From an uncultured Prevotella sp. (GTDB taxonomy: Bacteria; Bacteroidota; Bacteroidia; Bacteroidales; Bacteroidaceae), in NCBI GenBank assembly GCA_900314995.1, contig OMXK01000050.1, forward strand, positions 1 to 41,531: DNA of 41,531 nucleotides. The letters are read 5' to 3'. The notes beneath the pieces are model-generated. The model was given only the letters and a program-made list of their open reading frames with translations. It was not told the origin of the DNA and ran no database searches. A program made the translations under genes and the position numbers. Below, piece after piece: positions 1-9,565 of this stretch; the stretch's first letter is position 1; the number at the start of each line of letters is the position of its first letter.

Positions 1-139
1 TAAAACGGTTCGTTTCTTTTTACCCAAGTGCTTCACATAAGAAAAGCACTCGCTTCTTGTACTACTTCTGTCTATGTAAATCTTTCAAAGAACTCTTTCC
101 TTTTGTGCCTCAGCCCAGATTTTTGAGCGAAAGCGAGTG
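1..139 (-). other. rRNA operon leader, 16S gene lies beyond the left edge
   Basis: Read on the minus strand, the stretch downstream of the promoter at 140-171 has no credible protein frame. It resembles the transcribed leader of Bacteroidota rRNA operons. It carries a boxA-like TTCTTTGAAA (complement of 83-92), then a GATTTACATAGACAGA-type segment, a 7-bp hairpin (27-33 with 44-50) and a terminal AAACGAACCGTTTTA, which I recall as typical sequence shortly before 16S rRNA in Prevotella relatives. The mature 16S start is not in the window, so the identification rests on leader resemblance, leftward direction and the strong promoter. Confidence 0.65.
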
Positions 140-171
140 CAAAGGTACAACAAATATCAATACGCTCCAAA
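140..171 (-). promoter_or_regulatory. Consensus Bacteroidota promoter for the rRNA leader
   Basis: On the minus strand a TTTG -33 box (168-171) is followed by exactly 20 bases and the -7 box TACCTTTG (140-147). Both boxes match the primary-sigma consensus of Bacteroidota. Transcription would run leftward off the window. Confidence 0.75.
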
Positions 172-258
172 TTTTTAAGCATAAATTTTACGGAAATACA
201 CGAACTTTTTCGGGATTGCTGACAAAACAAGCCTATACCTAATATATTATATATAGTA

Positions 259-2586
259 TTACTCATATATTTCCTCCACATCACCCATATCTGCATCACC
301 AGTCTGCAACGCATCGTTGACGAAAGAGCATGGTTCAAATCCATCTGGAATGTCAAAAAGTGCCTTATCGTTATACCCCAGATGAGCATCCTCATACACT
401 TTCTGCATATACAGAGCAAAAATAGGCAGAGCCATTGCAGCACCTTGTCCATAGACCATTGTATTAAAATGGATATCACGGTCATCACCTCCCACCCAAC
501 AAGCATTTACCAAAGTAGGAGTCAGTCCCATGAACCACGCGTCACTATTGTTATTTGTCGTTCCTGTCTTGCCGGCAAGTTCCCCCTTCAATCCATATTT
601 GAATCGCAAACGGCTCGCTGTTCCGCCATCAACAACGGCTTTCAACATATATAGCATTTTATGGGCACTTTCTTCACTGATAACTTCATTCATACGAGGT
701 TGGAACTGGGCCACGACATTACCCTCACTGTCTTCAATCTTAGTCACGAACATCAAAGAGGCACGTATGCCATGATTTATGAAAGCAGTATAAGCGCTAG
801 CCATTTCTCCAACACTTATGTCACATGGCCCCAGACAAAGTGCCATTGACGGATGTATCTCCGGATTCCTTATACCGTATTCTCTTAATAGATCCACAAA
901 AGCCTGTGGACTTAATCTACTCATCAGATAAGCAGAAATCCAGTTGTTAGACTGCTGCAGCCCCCATTTCAATGTCACCATTTCACCATAGCGGGCCCGA
1001 CTTCCATTACGGGGTGTCCATGGCCTACCTGCAACCATATAGGTTTCCTGAACATTCGGAGCGAGATCGCATGGGGAGAAACCATTTTCCATAGCGAGAG
1101 AATAGAGAAAGGGCTTTATGGTTGAACCGACCTGTCTTCTTCCTTCCATCACCATATCATATGCAAAATGTTCATAGTTGAGTCCACCCACGTATGCCTT
1201 AACATGACCATTCTGGGGACAAACACTAATAAAGCCCGTACGAAGAAATGATTTGTAATATTTTATCGAATCAAGTGGCGTCATCGTCGTATCTACAGAA
1301 CCATGGTATGTGAACACAGACATACGTGTCGGTGTACGGAAAGAGCGCTGCACTTCCTCTTCAGTCGCACCATTTTCATGAAGCACCCTATAGCGCTCAC
1401 TTTGATGAATATTCCTGTTTAGAATCTGCCGCACCTGTTCCGATGTCAGGTTAGAAGAATACGGTGCATTAGCGTTCTTTTTCTTCTCAGAATTAAAGGC
1501 CGGCTGCAGGAACTTTGCCACATGTTGATATGCTGCCTGTTCCGCATATTTCTGCATCCTTGAGTCAATCGTCGTGTAGACCTTCAACCCATCTGTATAA
1601 ATGCTATAGTTATCGCCATTACGCTTCCTGTTTTTGTTGCACCAACCATACAAAGGGTCTGTTTCCCAATTAATTGAATCATTATAGAATTTCACCATAT
1701 TCCATGAAGGATACAGAGCCCGCTCAGGTTTCTTTGCTGTCAAATATCGACGAAGGTACTCACGCAGATAGACCGCAATACCGTCTTTATGATCAGAGAC
1801 ATGAAACTTCAGTTGAACCGGCTCAGACGAATACTTGTCGTAATCAGCTTGGCTCAGATATCCTGCCTTAACCATCTGTCCGAGTACGACATTTCGACGT
1901 TCCCGACTTCTTTCCGGATTTCTGACAGGGTTATAATACGACGGGTTTTTACAGAGGCCAACAAGTGTTGCTGCCTCAACGACTGTCAGATTTTTCGGCT
2001 CTTTGCTAAAATAAACATCCGAGGCTGTTTTTATACCAACTGCATTATGCAAGAAGTCAAAATAATTCAGATACATCGTAATTATTTCGTCTTTGGTATA
2101 ATTACGTTCCAGTTTCACTGCTATGACCCACTCTATCGGTTTTTGAAGCACACGCTCCAACGTCGTATTTGCGTGCTCGGAATAGAGCTGTTTTGCGAGC
2201 TGCTGCGTGATGGTAGAACCTCCACCTGCACTTTTCTGTCCGAAGAGACCGCGCTTAATGATAGCACGTCCAAGAGCATAAAAATCAATACCCGAATGAT
2301 CATAAAAGCGAATGTCCTCTGTAGCCACCAGTGCCTGTACCAACGACTGAGGCAATTGTGTATAGTCCACCATCACACGATTCTCGCGATTATAGTTCCA
2401 TGTGCCTATAATTTTTCCATCTGCAGAATATATCTGAGTAGCAAAACGGTTAATCGGATTCTGCAGATCTTCGATAGGTGGCATATATCCGATCCACCCC
2501 TGGTCAATTGCATAAAATGCTCCAGCCGTACCCAGGACGAAAACTGTCAATAATGTCCATAGAAAATATACAAATAACTTTCTCAT
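259..2586 (-). CDS. mrcA: Penicillin-binding protein 1A, bifunctional transglycosylase/transpeptidase
   Basis: This 775-residue class A PBP polymerises lipid II into glycan strands and cross-links the peptides on the periplasmic side of the inner membrane. A single membrane anchor covers about residues 5-26. The GT51 domain shows the catalytic E90 in the ATEDIRFYDHSG motif, GGSTITQQLAKQLY at about 122-135, and the ERNYTKDEIITMYLN motif near 160-174. The transpeptidase domain has STIK (S488 nucleophile), SNN at 546-548 and KTGT at 673-676. All catalytic motifs are intact and the length is normal. It is monocistronic, with a TAATTTTG -7 box upstream. Its coding sequence looks more AT-rich than the dpp4-mtaB stretch further right. 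The gene symbol is by family; mrcA and ponA are both used. Confidence 0.95.
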   Translation of the reverse strand: MRKLFVYFLWTLLTVFVLGTAGAFYAIDQGWIGYMPPIEDLQNPINRFATQIYSADGKIIGTWNYNRENRVMVDYTQLPQSLVQALVATEDIRFYDHSGIDFYALGRAIIKRGLFGQKSAGGGSTITQQLAKQLYSEHANTTLERVLQKPIEWVIAVKLERNYTKDEIITMYLNYFDFLHNAVGIKTASDVYFSKEPKNLTVVEAATLVGLCKNPSYYNPVRNPERSRERRNVVLGQMVKAGYLSQADYDKYSSEPVQLKFHVSDHKDGIAVYLREYLRRYLTAKKPERALYPSWNMVKFYNDSINWETDPLYGWCNKNRKRNGDNYSIYTDGLKVYTTIDSRMQKYAEQAAYQHVAKFLQPAFNSEKKKNANAPYSSNLTSEQVRQILNRNIHQSERYRVLHENGATEEEVQRSFRTPTRMSVFTYHGSVDTTMTPLDSIKYYKSFLRTGFISVCPQNGHVKAYVGGLNYEHFAYDMVMEGRRQVGSTIKPFLYSLAMENGFSPCDLAPNVQETYMVAGRPWTPRNGSRARYGEMVTLKWGLQQSNNWISAYLMSRLSPQAFVDLLREYGIRNPEIHPSMALCLGPCDISVGEMASAYTAFINHGIRASLMFVTKIEDSEGNVVAQFQPRMNEVISEESAHKMLYMLKAVVDGGTASRLRFKYGLKGELAGKTGTTNNNSDAWFMGLTPTLVNACWVGGDDRDIHFNTMVYGQGAAMALPIFALYMQKVYEDAHLGYNDKALFDIPDGFEPCSFVNDALQTGDADMGDVEEIYE

Positions 2587-2622
2587 ACGCTCGATTTCTT
2601 TACTTTTTTAAGTATCTTGGTG

Positions 2623-2630
2623 CAAAATTA
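2623..2630 (-). promoter_or_regulatory. -7 box upstream of the PBP1A gene
   Basis: TAATTTTG on the minus strand, about 37 bases before the ATG at 2586. It matches TAnnTTTG; I see no clear -33 TTTG at the usual distance. Confidence 0.5.
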
Positions 2631-2673
2631 CGATTTTCTTTTAAAATATCGCACGGAAATCAGAAATAATGTG

Positions 2674-2681
2674 TAATTTTG
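2674..2681 (+). promoter_or_regulatory. -7 box of the pyrB-pyrI-glyA operon
   Basis: TAATTTTG lies 23 bases before the pyrB ATG, leaving a very short 5' leader. There is no room for a pyrimidine-sensing attenuator between promoter and start codon. Confidence 0.55.
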
Positions 2682-2704
2682 CGCAAACAAAACGAAAATA
2701 GCAG

Positions 2705-3652
2705 ATGGAAAAGCATAATTTTGTGACTATTGCCGACCTCACACGTGAAAAGATCCTTTACATGATTGAGATGGCAGAAGAGTTTGAGAAGCACCCTAAC
2801 AGAGAACTGTTGAAGGGAAAAGTTGTGGCGACTTTGTTCTTTGAACCTTCCACACGAACCCGCCTCAGTTTTGAAACGGCAGCTAATCGTCTTGGTGCTC
2901 GTGTCATTGGTTTTGCAGACCCCAAAATCACGAGCGGTACAAAAGGTGAGACGCTGAAAGATACAATTCTGATGGTATCCAACTATGCCGACGTGATTGT
3001 TATGCGCCACTTCATTGAAGGCGCAGCCCAATACGCTTCCGAGATAGCTCCTATCCCCATCATTAATGCAGGCGACGGCGCTCATCAGCACCCTTCACAG
3101 TGCATGCTCGACCTCTATTCCATCTATAAGACCCAAGGGACTCTGGAGAATCTGAACATCTATATGGTGGGAGATCTGAAATATGGCCGCACAGTCCATT
3201 CGCTGTTGATGGCGATGCGCCATTTCAACCCGACCTTCCATTTTGTCGCTCCCAAGGAACTGGCCATGCCGAATGAATATAAGATCTACTGCAAGGAACA
3301 TGGCATCAAGTATCAGGAACATACAGCTTTTAATGAAAAGATCATCTCTGACGCTGACATCTTATATATGACGCGCGTGCAAAAGGAACGTTTCTCCGAC
3401 CTGATGGAATATGAGCGAGTCAAGAACGTATATGTCTTGAACAACGACCTGCTGAAGAGCGCTAAGCCAAACATGAAGATATTACACCCCCTACCCCGCG
3501 TGAACGAGATTGCCTACGAAGTTGATGACAACCCACACGCTTATTATATCCAACAGGCAGGCAACGGTCTGTTTGCCCGCGAAGCTATCTTCTGCGATGT
3601 GTTGGGAATCTCCTTAGACGAAGTTAAGAACGACAAAACTATTATCAGATGA
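2705..3652 (+). CDS. pyrB: Aspartate carbamoyltransferase, catalytic chain
   Basis: This enzyme condenses carbamoyl phosphate with L-aspartate in the committed step of de novo pyrimidine synthesis. The 315-residue protein shows the carbamoyl-phosphate motif STRTR (49-53) and the mobile-loop [10 protein letters not shown] (77-86). It also has the [10 protein letters not shown] segment (123-132) and HPLPR (261-265), all as in the E. coli enzyme. Its stop overlaps the pyrI start in an ATGA (3649-3652), so the two subunits are probably translationally coupled, in keeping with their c6r6 holoenzyme. It is the first gene of a plus-strand operon with pyrI and glyA. Confidence 0.97.
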   Translation: MEKHNFVTIADLTREKILYMIEMAEEFEKHPNRELLKGKVVATLFFEPSTRTRLSFETAANRLGARVIGFADPKITSGTKGETLKDTILMVSNYADVIVMRHFIEGAAQYASEIAPIPIINAGDGAHQHPSQCMLDLYSIYKTQGTLENLNIYMVGDLKYGRTVHSLLMAMRHFNPTFHFVAPKELAMPNEYKIYCKEHGIKYQEHTAFNEKIISDADILYMTRVQKERFSDLMEYERVKNVYVLNNDLLKSAKPNMKILHPLPRVNEIAYEVDDNPHAYYIQQAGNGLFAREAIFCDVLGISLDEVKNDKTIIR

Positions 3653-4095
3653 ATAAGAAAGAACGCTTAGTTGCCGCCATTGAACACGGCACCGTCATCG
3701 ACCACATACCTGCCAACAAGACATATCAGGTAGCCAGTTTGCTGGGGCTCTTCGACCTGAAGACGCCAGTTACCATCGGTTTCAACTATCCATCTCAGAA
3801 AGTTGGCAGCAAAGGCATTATCAAGGTATCAGACAAATTCTTCACCGACGATGAGATATCCCGTCTCTCCGTCGTTGCCCCAAATGTCATCCTCAGTCTC
3901 ATCCGTGACTACGAGGTGGTGGAAAAGAAGACAGTCGTGACTCCTGACGAGATCAAGGGCATTGTGAAATGCAATAATCCCAAGTGCGTGACCAACAACG
4001 AGCCGATGGCAACTCATTTCCATGTAGCCAACGGCATTCTGACCTGCCATTATTGTGAGAAGGAACAGGATATCAACAAAGTAGAGTTAGTATAA
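3649..4095 (+). CDS. pyrI: Aspartate carbamoyltransferase, regulatory chain
   Basis: The regulatory subunit binds CTP/ATP at its N-terminal domain and contacts PyrB through a zinc domain. The 148-residue length is normal. The C-terminal part has the four zinc cysteines, as CNNPKC (C-x4-C) followed by LTCHYCEKE (C-x2-C). The [11 protein letters not shown] and [10 protein letters not shown] segments of the allosteric domain are recognisable. The start codon overlaps the pyrB stop by 4 bases. The intact zinc site and the neighbouring pyrB suggest a CTP-regulated class B type ATCase. Confidence 0.96.
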   Translation: MNKKERLVAAIEHGTVIDHIPANKTYQVASLLGLFDLKTPVTIGFNYPSQKVGSKGIIKVSDKFFTDDEISRLSVVAPNVILSLIRDYEVVEKKTVVTPDEIKGIVKCNNPKCVTNNEPMATHFHVANGILTCHYCEKEQDINKVELV

Positions 4096-4113
4096 ACCCC
4101 ATAAACAAAGACA

Positions 4114-5394
4114 ATGAACAGAGACAACACAATCTTCGAGTTGATTGAGAAAGAGCATCAGCGCCAGTTGAAAGGCATCGAGCTGATTGCCAGTGAGAAT
4201 TTCGTAAGCGATCAGGTAATGGAGGCCATGGGCAGTTACCTGACAAACAAGTATGCCGAAGGCTATCCTGGCCATCGTTATTATGGCGGCTGTCAGGTCG
4301 TCGACGAGGTAGAGCAGTTGGCCATCGACCGTGTTTGCAAGCTTTTTGGTGCTGAATATGCCAACGTGCAGCCTCACTCTGGTGCTCAGGCTAACGCAGC
4401 CGTACTGTTGGCTGTTTTAAAACCTGGTGATACCTTCATGGGTCTGAACCTTGACCACGGTGGGCACCTTTCACATGGCTCACATGTTAACACCTCAGGT
4501 ATCATCTACAATCCTATCGGTTACAACCTGAATAAGGAGACTGGCCGTGTTGACTACAATGAAATGGAAGCGCTGGCACTTGAGCATAAGCCTAAGCTGA
4601 TCATCGGTGGTGGCAGTGCCTACAGCCGTGAATGGGACTACAAGCGTATGCGTGAGATTGCCGACAAAGTTGGCGCCCTGCTGATGATTGACATGGCTCA
4701 TCCTGCCGGTCTGATTGCTGCTGGCCTGCTCGACAACCCTGTCAAGTATGCACACATCGTAACTTCTACAACCCACAAGACGCTTCGTGGTCCTCGTGGT
4801 GGTATTATCCTGATGGGTAAGGACTTTGAGAATCCTTGGGGTCTGAAGACACCGAAAGGTGTTACCAAGATGATGAGCCAGCTTCTCAATTCTGCTGTAT
4901 TCCCTGGCCAACAGGGTGGTCCTCTGGAGCACGTGATTGCAGCTAAGGCCGTAGCCTTCGGTGAGGCTCTGCAGCCCGAGTTCAAGGAGTGGGCTAAGCA
5001 GGTTCAGAAGAATGCCAAGGTCCTGGCTGAGGAACTCGTCAAGCGTGGCTTCGGCATCGTCAGCGGTGGCACAGACAACCACTCTATGCTTGTCGACCTG
5101 CGTTCTAAGTATCCTGATCTTACTGGTAAGGTTGCTGAGAATGCGCTTGTAGCAGCCGATATCACCGTTAACAAGAACATGGTTCCATTCGACAGCCGTT
5201 CTGCCTTCCAGACTTCTGGTATCCGTCTTGGCACACCTGCCATCACAACCCGTGGTGCCAAGGAAGATCTGATGGTTCAGATTGCCGCCTGGATTGAGGA
5301 AGTGCTCAATGATCCTGAGAACGAGCAGGTGATTGCTTCTGTCCGCACTCGCGTCAATGAGAAGATGAAGGATTATCCCCTCTTCGCCTATTAA
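4114..5394 (+). CDS. glyA: Serine hydroxymethyltransferase
   Basis: This PLP enzyme interconverts serine plus tetrahydrofolate with glycine plus 5,10-methylene-THF, the main entry of one-carbon units for purine and thymidylate synthesis. The 426-residue protein has the PLP-lysine motif [13 protein letters not shown] with K222, the N-terminal IELIASENF (22-30), the [14 protein letters not shown] segment and the [10 protein letters not shown] cofactor-binding segment. It starts 18 bases after the pyrI stop, which links one-carbon supply to pyrimidine synthesis. A strong intrinsic terminator follows. Confidence 0.97.
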   Translation: MNRDNTIFELIEKEHQRQLKGIELIASENFVSDQVMEAMGSYLTNKYAEGYPGHRYYGGCQVVDEVEQLAIDRVCKLFGAEYANVQPHSGAQANAAVLLAVLKPGDTFMGLNLDHGGHLSHGSHVNTSGIIYNPIGYNLNKETGRVDYNEMEALALEHKPKLIIGGGSAYSREWDYKRMREIADKVGALLMIDMAHPAGLIAAGLLDNPVKYAHIVTSTTHKTLRGPRGGIILMGKDFENPWGLKTPKGVTKMMSQLLNSAVFPGQQGGPLEHVIAAKAVAFGEALQPEFKEWAKQVQKNAKVLAEELVKRGFGIVSGGTDNHSMLVDLRSKYPDLTGKVAENALVAADITVNKNMVPFDSRSAFQTSGIRLGTPAITTRGAKEDLMVQIAAWIEEVLNDPENEQVIASVRTRVNEKMKDYPLFAY

Positions 5395-5416
5395 TCCTTA
5401 GATGCATCCCAATAAG

Positions 5417-5445
5417 AGAGGGCAGCCGATGTGGCTGCCCTCTTT
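5417..5445 (+). terminator. Intrinsic terminator of pyrB-pyrI-glyA
   Basis: An 11-bp perfect GC-rich stem (AGAGGGCAGCC with GGCTGCCCTCT), a 5-base loop and a short T-rich tail, 22 bases after the glyA stop. It also separates glyA from the convergent lipoprotein gene. Confidence 0.85.
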
Positions 5446-5464
5446 CTATGTTAACCTTCGTGGA

Positions 5465-7165
5465 TTATCTTCTACTACGTTTTGAAGAAGTCTTCCATCT
5501 GGCAGAACTCTTTGCATTCTCTTCTTCGTTTCCTTTAGTCTCGCACTTATAGGTGAACTTCTCGCTCTTATAAGTATACTCCCATACGAAGGTATATGTA
5601 TGCGTATTCACCTTCAGCTTCTTAGTATCATCGGCTCTGGTGCCGTTTGACGAAGAATCATCCTCTGTCGTTGAGTCATCTTTACTCGTATCTTCATCCT
5701 TGTTCGTATCATCATCTTTCTTCGTATCGTCAGAATCTCCTTCATCCTCACTCTCAGACTCAGAGCTAGATTCATCCTCATACTCCAAAGGTATGTCGTT
5801 AGAATAGGTCTTGCTGTCACCAATATTCAAGGCACCACTTTTTGCATTAAAGTTCATATAACCCAGAACCTCATCATCCTGATAGCAGGTTACCTTTGTC
5901 AGTACGATATCAAACTCACTGTTGTTATACAATATGCACGAGAGTGATGAAAGTGCAGTAACGCCACCCTCCGTCGTGAAGCCTCTCTTCCAGTCATGAT
6001 TCAGCTGTTCTCCGAGATCTTCTGCCTTCTGAACGGTTATAGTGATAGAGTCTCCATACATAGAGTCGGCTGAATATACACGTATCTTGGTATCACCCTT
6101 TGCCAAACCTTTCACCCAACCACTTTCGTTGACAGTTGCAATTCCTTCGTCTTTAGAACTCCATTTCACGGCTTCACCAGTCTTGTTATACAGGGTCAGT
6201 TTCAGTGAGTCACCCTTGTAGATACTTTGGTCATTCTCCTTGATATAGAGCATGCGGTTCTGCGTGATTGTCACTGTCTCACTGAAACGATATGAGGCGT
6301 TCTCGAATGTCACAAAAGTCTCACGACTGGCCGACTTCTCCTTAAAGGCTGACGCCATTAATTTCTGACAGATCGTATTGTCAGTCACAGTATCACGGCC
6401 CAACTTCTTAATCCAGTTATCGCCATCCGTAAGGTAACAGTCGAATGAACTGAGGTTCGTCTGAATGTAGACATTGATCTCACCACCATTCTCCGAGATG
6501 GTAAACTCGTTCTGGATAAGGTTGAAATAAGCCTCGAACTCCTGTGTGATGAGAACCTCTTCCTTATCGCGGGTAGTGGTATTCTCAAGCGTCACTATAG
6601 CGCTACGCTCTTTCCCGGATGTGTTTCTGTTCACATCCAGTACTACGCTCGACTTCACCAGACCTCTGGTTCCGGATTTAGGCCGTGTAATCCAGTCACA
6701 GTCTTTTGCAATAGACACAATATAGTCCACATTGCTCTCTACGTCAATCACGACCTGGCCGCCATCAGTACTTACTGCATAAGAGTTGGCGCCAATCTTG
6801 ATGCAATTCTTCTGTTTCTGCTTGACAGTAAACGTACGCGAAGTCACACCATCCTTGATATCCTGAAGTGTCACGATACAAGAACGGTTGTCAAACGACT
6901 TGTTATCCTTAACAGATACCGTCATCTTCGAGGTCTTAGCATCAATTGTTACCGTACACCAGCTCGAATCAGGAACAGCCTTATAGTACGTCAGGTCCTC
7001 ATTACGGAACTCCTTGGTGTAATCGCCGCCATCGGAATCAAAATCAACATCCTTGATAATCAGTTCCTTCAGACGACTATGATACTCATCCTTACTACAA
7101 GAGCCGAGACCAAGCCCCAGCATCAATGCCAGAACGCATATTCCTAAATAACTAACTTTCTTCAT
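5465..7165 (-). CDS. Surface lipoprotein with three BACON-like domains and a BIG2-like Ig domain
   Basis: I do not know a specific function. From the start at 7165 the protein has 566 residues. It has a lipoprotein signal with lipobox cysteine C23 (LGSC) followed by SKDE, as in Bacteroidota outer-membrane lipoproteins. There are three tandem beta-sandwich repeats of BACON type (about 30-116, 120-210, 215-303), each ending in a VTI/VKQ-like strand. A BIG2-like domain follows (about 305-378, with AVKWSSKDEGIATV and GLAKGDTKIRV). An acidic Ser/Asp/Glu/Lys-Asp run (about 462-508) interrupts the C-terminal part, and the tail is basic (KSSARWKTSSKRSRR). A longer frame starts with TTG at 7201, but that codon lies inside the promoter -7 box, so the ATG at 7165 (or 7189) is the real start. 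Its role is probably carbohydrate or mucin binding or surface adhesion (inference). Confidence 0.75.
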   Translation of the reverse strand: MKKVSYLGICVLALMLGLGLGSCSKDEYHSRLKELIIKDVDFDSDGGDYTKEFRNEDLTYYKAVPDSSWCTVTIDAKTSKMTVSVKDNKSFDNRSCIVTLQDIKDGVTSRTFTVKQKQKNCIKIGANSYAVSTDGGQVVIDVESNVDYIVSIAKDCDWITRPKSGTRGLVKSSVVLDVNRNTSGKERSAIVTLENTTTRDKEEVLITQEFEAYFNLIQNEFTISENGGEINVYIQTNLSSFDCYLTDGDNWIKKLGRDTVTDNTICQKLMASAFKEKSASRETFVTFENASYRFSETVTITQNRMLYIKENDQSIYKGDSLKLTLYNKTGEAVKWSSKDEGIATVNESGWVKGLAKGDTKIRVYSADSMYGDSITITVQKAEDLGEQLNHDWKRGFTTEGGVTALSSLSCILYNNSEFDIVLTKVTCYQDDEVLGYMNFNAKSGALNIGDSKTYSNDIPLEYEDESSSESESEDEGDSDDTKKDDDTNKDEDTSKDDSTTEDDSSSNGTRADDTKKLKVNTHTYTFVWEYTYKSEKFTYKCETKGNEEENAKSSARWKTSSKRSRR

Positions 7166-7198
7166 TGTCGACAAATACTTTTTATTCATTTTCGGTTG

Positions 7199-7206
7199 CA
7201 AAGATA
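7199..7206 (-). promoter_or_regulatory. -7 box of the BACON lipoprotein gene
   Basis: TATCTTTG on the minus strand, about 34 bases before the ATG at 7165. It overlaps the upstream TTG codon and so excludes the longer reading frame. Confidence 0.5.
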
Positions 7207-7313
7207 CAAACTTTTTGAAGATTATCTACTTATTATAACTGCCAAACAACAAAAACACTGCGTGGAGACGGCAATATTTACCATTTATTAACAACTTCAG
7301 ATATCTTTTTAAC

Positions 7314-9518
7314 TCATTTCAGATTGTTATTGAAGTGATTGATGGCTTGCCGGAACAGATGATTTCTCGAATTGCCGCCCGAGATACCATGATTACGATT
7401 CGTATACACCAGCTGACGGAAATCCTTATCCGCCTGAACAAGGGCCTCCACATATTCGGCTGTGTTCTGATAATGCACATTGTCGTCGGCCAGACCATGG
7501 CAGATGAGCAATTCACCATGCAACTGAGCAGCCCGATGGATGGGATTCACCTCGTCGTAGCCCTTCTGGTTCTCCTTGGGTGTACGCATATAGCGCTCTG
7601 TATAGATAGAGTCGTAGTAGCGCCAGCATGTAGGTGGTGCGATGGCCACACCTGCCTTAAACACAGGTCGTCCTTCCGACATCGACATCAGCGTGTTCCA
7701 GCCGCCATACGACCAGCCCCAGATACCAATGCGCTCTTTGTCCACATAGCTCTGCTGTCCCAGCCATATTGCCGTTTCCACCTGATCGCGCGCCTCCAGT
7801 TCACCCAGTCTCAGATAGGTACACTTCTCGAAGGCAGCCCCGCGACCGCCTGTACCGCGATTGTCTACACATACGCAGACATATCCCTGCTGGGCCAGAT
7901 ACTGTTCCAGAATAGCTCCATTGCCACTCATACCGATACCCCACTGGTTAAGAACCTGCTGATTGCCCGGACCGCCATATTGGTACATGATGACTGGATA
8001 TTTCTTCGATGGATTGAAGTCCTTGGGTTTTACCATCCAGCCGTTCAGTTCCACGCCCTCAGAGGTCTTAAACGTAAAGAACTCCTTCTTGCCCAGATCA
8101 TAGCCTGCCAGTTTCTGCACCAGCTGCTGGTTGTCGATCATCGTCAGCAGCGTCTTACCGTTATTCTGGCAGAGGGTATACTGCGTAGGATGATCCACAT
8201 CGCTCCATATATTGATAAAATACTTGAAGTTCTGGCTGAATACGGCTCTGTTCACTCCAGCCTTGGCCGAGAGCAGTTCCGTCTTACCGTTGGCATGAGC
8301 CACCATCACCTGCTGGTCTGTCGGACCGTTGGGATTGGCAGCGAAATAGGTGTCACCCGTCTGTTCGTCATAGCCATACACGGACGTCACCACATAGTTC
8401 TCCTTCACAATCTGGCGCTGCAGCTGTCCGTTCAGGTTATAGAGATACAGATGGTTATAGCCATCGCGCTCACTCGGCAGCAGGATATGCTTGTCTGTGA
8501 TCTTCACATCCGCCAGCACGTCTTCCTTGATATACTTGTCCACCTTGTCCTCGATGGCCAGCTGGCACACCGTCGATAGCGGATTGGCCATATAGATACG
8601 GAGCACGTCTTGATGGCGGTTCATGGTGAAGATGGCAATCTTCGTAGGATCACTGGTAGCCTTGATGCGAGGGATATAGCCGTCGGCATCAAGTGGCAGG
8701 TCGATCTTCCGCGTCTGGTGCGACTGGATGTCATAACTCAGCACGCTCACCTTCGAGTTCACCTGTCCTGGCACTGGGTACTTATAAGTGTAGTCGCCGG
8801 GATATTCTGCAAACTCCTTTCGCTCAGGAGCAAGACCCTTGAACAGCTGCATCGAATACTGCTTTACGGCACTTTCGTCATAGCGTATCCACACGATCTG
8901 CTTTGAGTCTGCCGAGAAGACCATCGACGAATTGGTCGAGAACTCCTCTTCATACACCCAGTCAGGGATCCCGTTGATCACTTCATTCCATTTGCCGTCT
9001 TTCGTCACCTGACTCTCCGCATTGTCGTAGAGCAACTTCACCAGATAGATATTGTTCTGTCTGACGAAGGCTATCTGATTGCCGTCGGGCGAGAATACTG
9101 GTGTCTGCTGCGGACCGCCGTCGCTCAGCGGTACGAGTTTGTTGTTGCGGATGTCATAGATATAGAATACTGCCGTAAACGAATGGCGATAAATGGATTC
9201 CGTCTGTGTCTGGATGAGCATTCGCTTGCCGTCAGGACTCATGATATAGTTATCCACTGACCCAATCTGCGCACCGCGGGCAGTCGCTGCGTCGAAGAGC
9301 ACGCTCACCTGCTTGCCCGTACGGAAGGAGTAGGTCACCACCTGTTTACCGTCATCGCTGATCTGACTGTAGGTCTCACCGTCGGCCATCGGACGCACGG
9401 CCTGCATATAGTCCTGCCTGAATACGCCACTCGTAATCTCCTCCAATGTCAGTTTCTCACCTGCCAGCGAAGCCATTCCCACCAGCATCATCAGGGCTGA
9501 AAGCATTATTCTTCTCAT
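7314..9518 (-). CDS. Dipeptidyl/prolyl tripeptidyl peptidase, S9B (DPP-IV) family
   Basis: A secreted serine exopeptidase that removes X-Pro dipeptides or tripeptides from peptide N-termini in the periplasm or at the surface. The 734-residue protein has a signal peptide (MRRIMLSALMMLVGMASLAG), a beta-propeller, the PDWVYEEEF double-glutamate motif that holds the substrate N-terminus, and a C-terminal alpha/beta hydrolase. The triad is near S603 (GWSYGGW), D679 (ADDNVHY) and H710 (NRNHGI). The start at 9518 was chosen because AAGGA sits at good spacing before it; the frame extends 7 codons further upstream. It lies 47 bases downstream of the GldB-like gene and is probably co-transcribed. Whether it is DPP-IV or prolyl tripeptidyl peptidase (PtpA-type) cannot be settled here. 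Confidence 0.9.
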   Translation of the reverse strand: MRRIMLSALMMLVGMASLAGEKLTLEEITSGVFRQDYMQAVRPMADGETYSQISDDGKQVVTYSFRTGKQVSVLFDAATARGAQIGSVDNYIMSPDGKRMLIQTQTESIYRHSFTAVFYIYDIRNNKLVPLSDGGPQQTPVFSPDGNQIAFVRQNNIYLVKLLYDNAESQVTKDGKWNEVINGIPDWVYEEEFSTNSSMVFSADSKQIVWIRYDESAVKQYSMQLFKGLAPERKEFAEYPGDYTYKYPVPGQVNSKVSVLSYDIQSHQTRKIDLPLDADGYIPRIKATSDPTKIAIFTMNRHQDVLRIYMANPLSTVCQLAIEDKVDKYIKEDVLADVKITDKHILLPSERDGYNHLYLYNLNGQLQRQIVKENYVVTSVYGYDEQTGDTYFAANPNGPTDQQVMVAHANGKTELLSAKAGVNRAVFSQNFKYFINIWSDVDHPTQYTLCQNNGKTLLTMIDNQQLVQKLAGYDLGKKEFFTFKTSEGVELNGWMVKPKDFNPSKKYPVIMYQYGGPGNQQVLNQWGIGMSGNGAILEQYLAQQGYVCVCVDNRGTGGRGAAFEKCTYLRLGELEARDQVETAIWLGQQSYVDKERIGIWGWSYGGWNTLMSMSEGRPVFKAGVAIAPPTCWRYYDSIYTERYMRTPKENQKGYDEVNPIHRAAQLHGELLICHGLADDNVHYQNTAEYVEALVQADKDFRQLVYTNRNHGISGGNSRNHLFRQAINHFNNNLK

Positions 9519-9565
9519 GTTCATCCTTATTATTAGCATTTGTACGTTTATACCTTATTATATAT

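Noticed and set aside
81-90. gyrA G89 at the position of E. coli D87, a quinolone-resistance site (coordinates given are residues)
   Set aside because: Residues here vary naturally among Bacteroidota, and S85 (the main resistance site) is wild type. Not evidence of resistance.
72-506. A 144-codon minus-strand frame over the left edge
   Set aside because: It overlaps the rRNA promoter and leader and the end of the PBP1A gene in another frame, with no domain pattern.
7165-7201. Longer start (TTG at 7201) for the BACON lipoprotein
   Set aside because: The TTG lies inside the TATCTTTG -7 box, so it would not be transcribed; the ATG at 7165 gives a normal lipoprotein signal.
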